A DNA stretch of 5,554 nucleotides from an uncultured Coriobacteriia bacterium (GCA_902493755.1 CABURF010000090.1:1-5554), one strand, 5' to 3'; counted from the stretch's first letter, positions 1 to 5,554 are shown. Notes: generated by a model from the sequence alone, not told the origin. Numbers and translations are program-made.

Positions 1-1
1 T

Positions 2-1051
2 GAGAAGGGTGCTCTTCCCGGGTTTGCCCCTTCGGAAGTCGTGCTATTTTCCTCGGGGTCAACGGGACTGCCCAAGGGAATCGTTAATCCAATGTCTTCG
101 TTTCTCCACAACGCTTTAGAGCTTGCTAGCGCACTCGGAATTAATGCAGGAGATGTTCTCTACGCACCGGTTCCGGTTTTTCATGTGTATGGGTTCGTGA
201 GCATGACGGTTGCTCTTCTACATGGTGCAACGTGGGCGATTCTTGAACGGTATTCTACCGATCGGTCTTTGGAGCTTATCGAGAAAGAACGTCCTACTGT
301 CTTTTTCTGCGTACCTACCATGCTTATCCGTGAAATGAAACGTGATGAAACTGTTCCGCATCGCATCGATTCGCTGCGTGTGTGCATGGTTGCTGGCGAT
401 GGATGTCCGCGAAGTGCGCTTGAGAAGTACGAGCGTCGTTATGGTTGTTCGGTTGTGTTGTCTTACGGAATGACGGAGACTGCTGCAACGCTTACGGTCG
501 AGAATCCATCTGCTTCGTCCGAGCTTAGGCATTCGAGCGTTGGCCATGCCATAAGCGGCGTGGAGCTTACGATTGATTCTGCTACCGGCGAAATTCTCGT
601 AAGAACCCCATCTCTCATGAGTTCTCTCATCAACTACGAAACAGGTGAAGAGAGGGCTATCAATCGCACGGATTGGTTCATGACCGGTGATATTGGCAGA
701 ATTGATGATTGCGGACGTCTTCATGTCCTGGGACGAATGAAGAGTGTCATCGTCCGTGGCGGACTGAACATATTTCCGTCACAAGTTGAGCGTGTGTATA
801 GGGAACATCCGTGTATCGAGGACTGCGCTGTTGCGGGGTATCCCGATGCCGAACTTGGCGAATGCATATGCCTGATCGCGGTTTGTCCAAAGGGCGGAGG
901 GGTAAGTCTTGAGGAGTTGCGTGAATGGGCAAAGGATAAACTTGAGAGGGGGATGCTACCCGAGAAGCTTGTGGTTCTCGACGAGTTGCCGTGTCTTTCC
1001 AATGGCAAGAGAGACGTCGAGCGCTTACGTGCGATTGCGAGGGATAATTAA
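2..1051 (+). CDS. AMP-forming acyl-CoA synthetase-like enzyme (ANL superfamily), 5' partial
   Basis: This is the C-terminal 349 residues of an adenylate-forming enzyme. Members activate a carboxylic acid with ATP to an acyl-AMP and usually pass it to CoA or a carrier thiol. The frame is open to the left edge, so the start lies outside the window; the GTG at 41 sits immediately before the core A3 motif and is not a credible start. Motifs appear in family order, numbered from the first visible codon: P-loop FSSGSTGLPKG (16-26), VFHVYG (A4-like), SYGMTET (154-160), TGD with the ribose-binding Asp at 230, GRMKS (244-248) followed by RGGLNIFPSQVE, and a C-terminal NGKRD whose Lys336 matches the catalytic A10 lysine. 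Nothing essential is missing in the visible part. The substrate cannot be read from it: a medium- or long-chain fatty acid, or an aryl acid in a secondary pathway, are all possible. Base composition is lower in GC than the genes to the right. The TAA stop abuts a hairpin. Confidence 0.9.
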   Translation, partial: EKGALPGFAPSEVVLFSSGSTGLPKGIVNPMSSFLHNALELASALGINAGDVLYAPVPVFHVYGFVSMTVALLHGATWAILERYSTDRSLELIEKERPTVFFCVPTMLIREMKRDETVPHRIDSLRVCMVAGDGCPRSALEKYERRYGCSVVLSYGMTETAATLTVENPSASSELRHSSVGHAISGVELTIDSATGEILVRTPSLMSSLINYETGEERAINRTDWFMTGDIGRIDDCGRLHVLGRMKSVIVRGGLNIFPSQVERVYREHPCIEDCAVAGYPDAELGECICLIAVCPKGGGVSLEELREWAKDKLERGMLPEKLVVLDELPCLSNGKRDVERLRAIARDN

Positions 1052-1083
1052 AGCCTTTCCATAGTCATTTTGACTGAAGGCTT
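1051..1083. terminator. Hairpin at the convergent junction, possible bidirectional terminator
   Basis: A perfect 7-base outer stem pairs AAGCCTT (1051-1057) with AAGGCTT (1077-1083). A 5-base inner stem pairs AGTCA (1063-1067) with TGACT (1071-1075) around a TTT loop, with an asymmetric internal loop between the two stems. It begins on the last base of the acyl-CoA synthetase stop codon. The plus-strand flank has no T-run. The minus-strand flank is T/A-rich (CTTTAATTAT), so termination of patatin transcripts fits slightly better. The fold was read by eye and its energy was not computed. Confidence 0.5.
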
Positions 1084-1157
1084 GTGGCACTGAAATGGAG
1101 AAGTCTCCGTAAACCTCGAAATGACAGGGGAAGTGAGCGCGAAAGCGCGCGTCGCTC
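1084..1157. other. Rest of the convergent intergenic gap with two small hairpins
   Basis: No gene is visible here. GGAG (1097-1100) can pair with CTCC (1105-1108) over a 4-base loop. GCGC (1137-1140) can pair with GCGC (1145-1148) over a GAAA tetraloop, and GAGCG (1135-1139) can alternatively pair with CGCTC (1153-1157). The GCGC hairpin lies about 9 bases past the patatin stop on the minus strand, but it lacks a T-run on either strand, so a terminator role is only a possibility. Confidence 0.35.
1115..1125 (+). repeat. 11-base string CTCGAAATGAC, copy 1
   Basis: This string occurs again in the same orientation at 5174-5184. Both copies lie in the short gap between convergent genes. It may be the core of a dispersed intergenic repeat, although two copies of 11 bases are weak evidence on their own. 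Confidence 0.35.
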
Positions 1158-2054
1158 TTACAATCCCAGAAAATCCCTGATCGCGGGCAGCTCACGTATT
1201 GCCTGCATATAGCCTGCATCGTAGCTCGCCTGCAGCTTGGAGATATCGGTCTCGCCGCTCGAGACGGCCATGCCATCAGCGTAGAAGACGTAAGCGCTGC
1301 CAGTGGTCTCGAGCCTTTCGATTTCATCGCACATCGCGTTATAGCGTCGCGGTCGGCTCTTGAGAGCATCGGTCACATAAGGGCGTCCCCAGAGCACCAT
1401 GCGGGTGAACTTGTCGGCTAGCCCATCGGCCGGCGCTTTTCGGTATTCGCGCGGACGCGTGCGCACGATGAGGAATCGCGTGAAGCCATCGCGTTGCGCG
1501 CGGGGTAGCAGGAACCCTGCCCCCTCGCCCAGGCCTCCGTCGTAGTAGCGGGAGCTGCCAATTTTAGGGGAGGGCATGACGAGTGGAAGCGTCGAGGAGG
1601 CACGCACGCGCACCATCAAGTCTTCGATGGTCTGCATATCGTCTTTGGTCCAATACACGCTCTTGCCCGTGTCGCGGTCGAACGACTCGATGGTGACCTT
1701 CGCGGGGTTTGCCACAAAGGTCTCGAAATCGAAGGGGAGAAACCCGTCCGGAAGCCCTGCTTCCTCATAGATGTGTCTGGCGGAGAAAAAGCCCTTGTGT
1801 TGTAGGAAGCTGCCGATGCCGCCGAATTCGGGGTCTTCGACGAAGTCGACGAACGAGCGCTTGGTGCGGTCGGTATCACGCGAGACGTAGTTGACCGCAT
1901 TGCTCGACCCGGCGGAAAGCCCATAGACGTTGTCGAAGAAGATACCATTCTCGAGCAGTGCATTTGCCAACGCGCTCGTGTAGCTTGCGCGCATGCCGCC
2001 GCCTTCGAAGATGAGCGCGGTGTCGAATACGTTGCTTGTCAGCTCCTGTTGCAT
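1158..2054 (-). CDS. Patatin-like phospholipase
   Basis: This is a complete 298-residue protein of the patatin-like phospholipase family, expected to be a serine acyl hydrolase acting on membrane lipids or other acyl esters through a Ser-Asp dyad. Visible motifs are the oxyanion-hole strand EGGGMR (17-22), the nucleophile elbow GLSAG with Ser47 (45-49), and the catalytic Asp172 in YDGG (171-174). All catalytic elements are present. The oxyanion motif reads GGGMRA where most relatives have GGGxRG. The length, N-terminal motif and tail resemble the bacterial YjjU-like branch; this is family impression rather than a search result. No signal peptide or membrane segment is apparent, so the protein is probably cytoplasmic. 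ATG at 2054 was chosen because the oxyanion motif follows directly and no in-frame alternative stands between. No Shine-Dalgarno is visible before it, but TACAAT lies 7 bases upstream. The gene is divergent from the metallopeptidase gene and convergent with the acyl-CoA synthetase. Confidence 0.92.
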   Translation of the reverse strand: MQQELTSNVFDTALIFEGGGMRASYTSALANALLENGIFFDNVYGLSAGSSNAVNYVSRDTDRTKRSFVDFVEDPEFGGIGSFLQHKGFFSARHIYEEAGLPDGFLPFDFETFVANPAKVTIESFDRDTGKSVYWTKDDMQTIEDLMVRVRASSTLPLVMPSPKIGSSRYYDGGLGEGAGFLLPRAQRDGFTRFLIVRTRPREYRKAPADGLADKFTRMVLWGRPYVTDALKSRPRRYNAMCDEIERLETTGSAYVFYADGMAVSSGETDISKLQASYDAGYMQAIRELPAIRDFLGL

Positions 2055-2061
2055 GGAGGCT

Positions 2062-2067
2062 ATTGTA
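2062..2067 (-). promoter_or_regulatory. Putative -10 element (TACAAT) of the patatin gene
   Basis: On the minus strand TACAAT differs from the TATAAT consensus at one position, and it ends 7 bases before the ATG at 2054. Transcription would then start at or next to the A of the start codon. This agrees with the lack of a ribosome binding site and suggests a leaderless mRNA. TTGACA is present on the minus strand (2092-2097) but 24 bases away, which is too far for a standard -35 spacing. Confidence 0.45.
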
Positions 2068-2106
2068 ACGCTCGCGAATCATGCAGACGCTTGTCAATTC
2101 GTGTCG

Positions 2107-2112
2107 TATTAT
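2107..2112 (+). promoter_or_regulatory. Putative -10 element (TATTAT) of the metallopeptidase-feoAB operon
   Basis: TATTAT ends 6 bases before the ATG at 2119, again placing the expected transcription start on or beside the start codon. Only a weak GGG lies upstream as a possible ribosome binding site. No -35 hexamer stands at 16-18 bases; TTGTCA at 2091 is only 10 bases away. No Fur-, DtxR- or IdeR-like palindrome was recognised in the 64-base gap. Confidence 0.4.
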
Positions 2113-2118
2113 GGGCGC

Positions 2119-2664
2119 ATGGACAAGAAGATTACGGAGCTAGCTGGATACCAGGTGCGCATAAGGCGCCGCAAGGGCATGCGCAACATTCGACTGCGCG
2201 TGCAAGGTGATGGATCCCTCGTCATATCCGCGCCGTTATCGGCAACCGTCCAGGAGATGCATGACGCCGTGGAGCGCAATGCCGCTTGGATCGAGCGGCA
2301 GCGCAATCGACTTGCCGAGTCTCCCATGGCCCAAGCCGCCTATGCGAGCGATGAGGACAAGCGCGCCTGGCGCGTGCTCGTCGAGGCGGCGGTCCCCGTG
2401 CTGCTCGAGGTCTGGGAGCCCATCATCGACGTGCGCGTAAAGAAGCTTGCCTTCCGAAACATGAAGAGCCGCTGGGGTTCGTGCCAACCGGCGACGGGGC
2501 GTGTCTGCATCAATACGCGTCTGGCGCTATATCCGCCGCGTTGCCTGGAATACGTGGTCCACGAACTCGTGCACATGCTCGAGCCGAGCCATAACGCCCG
2601 TTTCCACGAGCTCATGGACGGATTTCTGCCCGACTGGCGCGAGCGTCGCAAGCTGCTATCATGA
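2119..2664 (+). CDS. YgjP/DUF45-family zinc metallopeptidase-like protein
   Basis: This 181-residue soluble protein belongs to the YgjP-like (DUF45) group, whose fold relates to SprT/WSS1-type metallopeptidases. The C-terminal half holds the family signature: MKSRWGSC, then the zinc site HELVH (148-152) with Glu149 as the likely catalytic base, and His158 in EPSHNARFH as the likely third ligand. The N-terminal half (KGMRNIRLRV onward) matches the beta-rich lead-in of the family. The physiological substrate of this family is poorly defined. ATG at 2119 was chosen because it starts at the family-like N-terminus; the frame is open further left, but that extension runs back into the divergent patatin gene and does not look like protein of this family. 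The protein is somewhat shorter than typical relatives of around 230 residues. The next gene follows after 24 bases on the same strand, suggesting an operon. Confidence 0.88.
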   Translation: MDKKITELAGYQVRIRRRKGMRNIRLRVQGDGSLVISAPLSATVQEMHDAVERNAAWIERQRNRLAESPMAQAAYASDEDKRAWRVLVEAAVPVLLEVWEPIIDVRVKKLAFRNMKSRWGSCQPATGRVCINTRLALYPPRCLEYVVHELVHMLEPSHNARFHELMDGFLPDWRERRKLLS

Positions 2665-2676
2665 ACTTGATACCTC

Positions 2677-2682
2677 GGAGAG
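2677..2682 (+). promoter_or_regulatory. Ribosome binding site supporting a TTG start for feoAB
   Basis: GGAGAG lies 6 bases before the TTG at 2689, a good Shine-Dalgarno and spacing. It favours TTG over the in-frame ATG at 2716, which would also remove nine residues ahead of the FeoA domain. Confidence 0.7.
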
Positions 2683-2688
2683 ATAAAG

Positions 2689-4005
2689 TTGACAGACGAA
2701 CAGACCTCATATTCGATGATTGATCCGGCAGGGTGCGATACGTTGCGCACGCTCGACGAGCTGCCCATAGGCGCATCGGCCGTCATTACGAGCGTCGATT
2801 GCGAGTCAAACCAGTTGCGCCAGCATATCTTCGACATGGGTCTCACGCCCGGCGTGCGTGTCACGGCGCACAAGGAGGCGCCGCTTGGGGATCCCATCCA
2901 GCTTTGCCTACGTGGCTACGAGCTCACGATTCGCAAAGCCGATGCCGCGCAGATCTCCATCGGCGATATCGACGAGAACCCTGCCGACCGTGAGGAACCC
3001 GTCGCCAAGGAGAACGTTTCCGACCCTATTATGGCGTCAGAGACGCTGCACCCCTCCTTTGGCGAGGAGGACATCGACGGCGCTCTCAAGGATGGCGCGA
3101 ACGAGCGCTACCGTCCGCGTCCCACCGGGTATGTGATCGCGGCGGGAAAGCCCGTCAACTTCGCGCTCGTGGGCAATCAGAACGCGGGCAAGACGACACT
3201 CTTCAACGCGTTGACCGGTTCGAACCAACACGTCGGTAACTTTCCAGGTGTGACGGTCGATCGCAAGGATGGCGAGATACGCAATCACTCCAAGGTCACG
3301 GTGACGGACTTGCCGGGCATCTACTCGCTCTCGCCCTATACGAGTGAGGAGATTGTCTCGCGCCAGTTCGTGCTCGACGAGAAGCCCAACGCCATCATCG
3401 ATATTGTCGACGGTACGAACATCGAGCGCAATCTCTACTTGAGCCTACAGCTCATGGAACTTGACGTGCCGCTCGTCATCGCGCTCAACATGATGGACGA
3501 GGTGACCGCAAGCGCAGCATCGACGTCAACGTGCTCGAGGCCGAGCTTGGCGTTCCCGTCGTGCCCATCTCGGCGACAAACGATCAGGGTATCGACGAGC
3601 TTGTCGAACACGCGCTTGTCGTCGCCCGCAAGCAGCTGCGTCCGGGTCGTGTCGACTTCTGCGATTCCGATGGTCCCGACAGCGGGGCGGTGCATCGCTG
3701 CATACACGGCGTCATGCATCTCATCGAAGATCATGCACGTCGTGCCGACCTGCCGCTGCGTTTTGCCGCAACCAAGCTCATCGAGGGCGATCCGCTTGTC
3801 ACCGAGGCTCTTGACCTCGATGCCAACGAGTTGGATGCCGTCGAACACATCGTTGCGCAGATGGAGCAGGAGGCTGGCATTGACCGTGTGGCGGCTATCA
3901 GCGATATGCGTTTTACCTTTATCGAGAAGGCTTGTGCGAAGTGCGTCTGGCGTCCACGCGAATCACGCGAGCACAAGCGCTCTCTCAAAGCCGACCGCAT
4001 CCTAA
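2689..4005 (+). CDS. feoB: 5' segment of the FeoA-FeoB fusion: FeoA domain and GTPase domain up to G4
   Basis: As written, this frame yields 438 residues, of which about the first 275 are genuine. Residues about 16-92 are a FeoA (SH3-like) domain, recognisable by LPIGASAVI, FDMGLTPG and LRGYELTIRKADA. Residues about 93-148 form a charged, mostly acidic linker (for example DENPADREEP). The G-protein domain follows: G1 GNQNAGKTT (162-170), G2 Thr189 in NFPGVTV, G3 DLPG (207-210) and G4 NMMD (267-270). GTP binding and hydrolysis by this domain are known to be needed for FeoB iron transport. After residue 275 the translation becomes Ser/Arg-rich with no FeoB character and ends at TAA 4003-4005, so the true protein almost certainly does not follow this frame. 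The start is TTG with a good ribosome binding site. This segment is part of the full-length entry 2689-5162 and is not a separate gene. Confidence 0.8.
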   Translation: MTDEQTSYSMIDPAGCDTLRTLDELPIGASAVITSVDCESNQLRQHIFDMGLTPGVRVTAHKEAPLGDPIQLCLRGYELTIRKADAAQISIGDIDENPADREEPVAKENVSDPIMASETLHPSFGEEDIDGALKDGANERYRPRPTGYVIAAGKPVNFALVGNQNAGKTTLFNALTGSNQHVGNFPGVTVDRKDGEIRNHSKVTVTDLPGIYSLSPYTSEEIVSRQFVLDEKPNAIIDIVDGTNIERNLYLSLQLMELDVPLVIALNMMDEVTASAASTSTCSRPSLAFPSCPSRRQTIRVSTSLSNTRLSSPASSCVRVVSTSAIPMVPTAGRCIAAYTASCISSKIMHVVPTCRCVLPQPSSSRAIRLSPRLLTSMPTSWMPSNTSLRRWSRRLALTVWRLSAICVLPLSRRLVRSASGVHANHASTSALSKPTAS

Positions 4006-5162
4006 CGGGTAAGTACACGGCTATTCCGATGTTCGTCCTCATCATGGCCGTCGTCTTCTGGCTGACCTTTAACGTGATTGGGCAGCCGCTTTCGGATTTG
4101 CTGGGCGAGGGCATCGAATGGCTCACGCAGGCCGTGCGCGATGGACTCGAATCGCTCGAGATTAATCCGCTCGTCGTCTCGCTCGTTTGCGATGGCGTGT
4201 TTCCCGGCGTGGGTACCGTTCTCTCGTTTCTGCCCATCATCGTCGTGCTGTTCCTGCTGCTTTCGGCGCTCGAGGATACGGGCTACATGGCGCGCGTTGC
4301 ATTCTTCATGGACAAGCTCCTGCGCAAGCTCGGCTTGTCAGGACGAAGCTTCGTGCCGCTCATCATGGGATTCGGATGCAGCGTTCCCGCGATCATGGCG
4401 ACACGCACGCTTCCCTCCGAACATGACCGTCGCATGACCATCATGCTTGTGCCCTTTATGAGCTGTTCGGCGAAATTGCCGGTCTACGCATTGCTCTGTG
4501 GTTTCTTCTTTGCGAACCATGCCGCGCTTGCGATGCTGTCATTGTATTTGCTCGGCATTGCTGTCGGTGTCATTGCGGCGCTTGTCTTGAGCCGTACGGT
4601 GTTTCGTGGCGAGCCTGTTCCCTTCGTGATGGAGCTTCCCAACTACCGGCTGCCGAGTCTGGGTACGGTCGTGCGACTTGCCTGGGACAAAGCCAAGGAG
4701 TTTGCGAAGAAGGCGTTCACGGTCGTGTTCATCGCGACACTCATTATCTGGTTCTTGCAGACCTTCGATGTGCGTTTTAACGTGGTCGCCGACCAGTCGC
4801 AGAGCATGCTGGCGAGCATCGGTGCGATATTCGCTCCTATCTTCGCGCCGCTTGGTTTTGGGGACTGGCGTGCGGCGACGGCTGTGCTCACGGGCTTCAT
4901 GGCCAAGGAGAACGTCATCTCGACCATCACGCAGCTCGTTGGTGGTAACCTGGCGCTTCTCACGACGCTGTTCACCCCGCTGGCTGCTTACACGTTCCTC
5001 GTGTTCGTGTTGTTGTACACGCCGTGCGTGATGGCGATTATCACGGTGAGAAACGAACTTGGCGGCAAATACGCGGCGGTTATCGTCGTGCTGCAATGCG
5101 TCGTCGCGTGGCTCGTCGCCTTCGTCGTGCATGGTATCGGATTGTTACTTGGTCTGGGATAG
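3531..5162 (+). CDS. feoB: 3' segment of the FeoA-FeoB fusion: G5, helical spacer and membrane channel
   Basis: This frame holds the rest of FeoB. Counting from the GTG at 3531: G5 SATN (14-17), a helical spacer up to about 155, and the family junction DRILTGKYTAIP (155-166). Multiple hydrophobic segments then run to the end at residue 543. The two conserved gate motifs are present: GCSVPAIMATRT (282-293) and SCSAKLPVY (311-319), whose Cys residues are proposed to line the iron path. GYMAR (251-255) and TGFMAKENVIST (454-465) are further family marks. The hydrophobic stretches (about 164-184, 217-246, 303-326, 333-354, 395-411, 446-468, 484-505, 513-540) fit an inner-membrane channel. The GTG at 3531 has no ribosome binding site and lies inside the gene, so independent initiation is unlikely. 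The frame is open back to 3465. Such a product would lack G1-G4 and could not bind GTP normally. It belongs to the full-length entry. Confidence 0.82.
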   Translation: MLEAELGVPVVPISATNDQGIDELVEHALVVARKQLRPGRVDFCDSDGPDSGAVHRCIHGVMHLIEDHARRADLPLRFAATKLIEGDPLVTEALDLDANELDAVEHIVAQMEQEAGIDRVAAISDMRFTFIEKACAKCVWRPRESREHKRSLKADRILTGKYTAIPMFVLIMAVVFWLTFNVIGQPLSDLLGEGIEWLTQAVRDGLESLEINPLVVSLVCDGVFPGVGTVLSFLPIIVVLFLLLSALEDTGYMARVAFFMDKLLRKLGLSGRSFVPLIMGFGCSVPAIMATRTLPSEHDRRMTIMLVPFMSCSAKLPVYALLCGFFFANHAALAMLSLYLLGIAVGVIAALVLSRTVFRGEPVPFVMELPNYRLPSLGTVVRLAWDKAKEFAKKAFTVVFIATLIIWFLQTFDVRFNVVADQSQSMLASIGAIFAPIFAPLGFGDWRAATAVLTGFMAKENVISTITQLVGGNLALLTTLFTPLAAYTFLVFVLLYTPCVMAIITVRNELGGKYAAVIVVLQCVVAWLVAFVVHGIGLLLGLG

Positions 5163-5173
5163 CGTCTGCTTCG

Positions 5174-5184
5174 CTCGAAATGAC
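5174..5184 (+). repeat. 11-base string CTCGAAATGAC, copy 2
   Basis: Second copy of the string at 1115-1125. It fills much of the 26-base gap between the feoB stop and the stop of the opposing OST-HTH gene, preceded here by CTTCG. No hairpin terminator with a T-run is visible in this gap. Confidence 0.35.
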
Positions 5185-5188
5185 CGTC

Positions 5189-5554
5189 CTAATCCAGATG
5201 CGCGTACTTGCGTTTGCCGCCAGTGACGTGAATGCCCTTGATGCTGTCGACGAACTTGTAGAACTGCGAATATCCCGTGTCCTTGACGTTGAACTGCGGG
5301 AACGCGTCATGTACCTTCGAGGCAAGTGATGTGATGCTCATTGACTTGTTCTTGTGGCGGCCGATTTCGAGAACCATGAACTGCTCGACCTGCTTGATGT
5401 CATCGCGTGTGTCCGCGATGCGCACGTCGTAGCCCACGTTGGTCTTCACGAGCTCGAAGCGGTCGAAGTCCTCGATGAGCTTCGAGAGCTGGCTATAGCC
5501 GAAATTGCGCACGTCGAAGTCGGGGAACTTGTTGTTGAGGGCGGCACCCACCTC
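5189..5554 (-). CDS. Protein with tandem OST-HTH (LOTUS) domains, N-terminus beyond the window
   Basis: The visible C-terminal 121 residues contain two similar winged-helix OST-HTH/LOTUS units. The first has FPDFDVRNFGYSQLSKLIE (about residues 10-28 from the right edge) and the second has FPQFNVKDTGYSQFYKFV (about 85-102). Both show the FP-x-F-x-V-(R/K)-x-x-GYSQ pattern of this domain, which is thought to bind RNA. In bacteria these domains usually sit behind an NYN (PIN-like nuclease) domain, so the missing N-terminal part is probably an NYN domain; that is inference and cannot be seen here. The frame is open through the right edge. The GTG at 5551-5549 falls inside the first domain and is unlikely to be the start. 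The gene ends with TAG at 5191-5189, 26 bases from the end of feoB, in convergent orientation. No membrane segment or signal peptide is seen in the visible part. Confidence 0.82.
   Translation of the reverse strand, partial: EVGAALNNKFPDFDVRNFGYSQLSKLIEDFDRFELVKTNVGYDVRIADTRDDIKQVEQFMVLEIGRHKNKSMSITSLASKVHDAFPQFNVKDTGYSQFYKFVDSIKGIHVTGGKRKYAHLD

Larger units (their letters stand above)
2689..5162 (+). pseudogene. feoB: Ferrous iron transporter FeoA-FeoB fusion, interrupted by a frameshift
   Basis: Taken together, the two reading frames encode one Fe(II) uptake protein: a FeoA-like domain, an acidic linker, a cytosolic GTPase domain, a helical spacer and the FeoB membrane channel. An intact version would have about 825 residues, as expected for a FeoAB fusion. 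The first frame reads correctly to NMMDEVTAS (codon 275, near 3513). From about 3516 the family sequence continues in another frame as SIDVNVLEAELGVPVV. The upstream limit is firm, because the downstream frame has a TGA at 3462. Adding one base, or four, near 3513-3516 restores the frame. Four bases (AGC GGC GGC AGC in place of AGCGCAGC) would give TASGGSID, matching the usual FeoB spacing between NMMD and ID. No slippery heptamer is visible, so a mutation or a sequencing or assembly error is more likely than programmed frameshifting. Every other FeoB motif is intact, which suggests recent inactivation or an error. Confidence 0.85.

Noticed and set aside
218..724. Long open frame on the minus strand inside the acyl-CoA synthetase gene
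   Set aside because: The opposite strand carries all ordered ANL motifs. The minus-strand translation shows no recognisable domain and is a shadow frame.
2084..2110. Operator-like palindrome in the divergent gap (GAC-GCTT-GTC and TTGTCAATTC)
   Set aside because: The arms are only three bases and there is no match to a known Fur, DtxR or IdeR box, so it cannot be told from chance.
1993..2118. Longer N-terminus for the metallopeptidase, starting as early as 1993
   Set aside because: The extension overlaps the divergent patatin coding sequence and its start region and lacks family-like sequence. ATG at 2119 fits the family N-terminus and the promoter layout.
2689..2715. TTGACA at 2689-2694 as a -35 box of an internal promoter
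   Set aside because: No reasonable -10 hexamer stands 16-18 bases downstream. The TTG is better explained as the feoAB start codon, with GGAGAG 6 bases before it.
3465..3531. Programmed -1 frameshift producing full-length FeoAB
   Set aside because: The frame change needed would fit a -1 shift, but no X XXY YYZ slippery heptamer is visible in the possible region and FeoB is not known to use one. Missing bases explain the data more simply.
4539..5132. Open frame of 197 codons on the minus strand opposite feoB
   Set aside because: Its translation is His/Arg/Asp/Glu-rich low-complexity sequence, typical of the antisense of a hydrophobic GC-rich gene, and the plus strand is clear FeoB.

Overview
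The window reads as ordinary chromosome from a moderately GC-rich gut-type bacterium. An actinobacterial host of the Coriobacteriia kind is my best guess. This rests on GTG and TTG starts, two start codons placed as if leaderless, a FeoA-FeoB fusion and an OST-HTH protein, and it is inference rather than proof. No phage, insertion sequence, CRISPR array, tRNA or rRNA is visible.

Layout from left to right. (1) Bases 2-1051, plus strand: the 3' part of an AMP-forming acyl-CoA synthetase-like adenylating enzyme that enters from the left edge. (2) Bases 1052-1157: a short convergent gap with an imperfect hairpin, two small hairpins and a short repeat-like string. (3) Bases 1158-2054, minus strand: a complete patatin-like phospholipase. 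(4) Bases 2055-2118: a 64-base divergent promoter region in which each gene has a -10-like hexamer 6 or 7 bases before its ATG. (5) Bases 2119-2664, plus strand: a YgjP/DUF45-type zinc metallopeptidase-like protein. (6) Bases 2689-5162, plus strand: a ferrous iron transporter with FeoA fused to FeoB. It carries an apparent frameshift between the G4 and G5 motifs of the GTPase domain, so it is read here in two pieces. (7) Bases 5189-5554, minus strand: the C-terminal part of a protein with two OST-HTH (LOTUS) domains, running off the right edge.

The YgjP-like gene and feoAB lie 24 bases apart on the same strand and are probably co-transcribed. No functional link between them is evident. The patatin gene is transcribed divergently from this pair. 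The acyl-CoA synthetase is visibly more AT-rich than the other genes and may have a different history.

The most useful second looks are the feoAB frameshift (real inactivation or sequencing error), the paired leaderless-type starts, and an 11-base string shared by both convergent gene junctions. I found no convincing new defence, toxin or mobile system.
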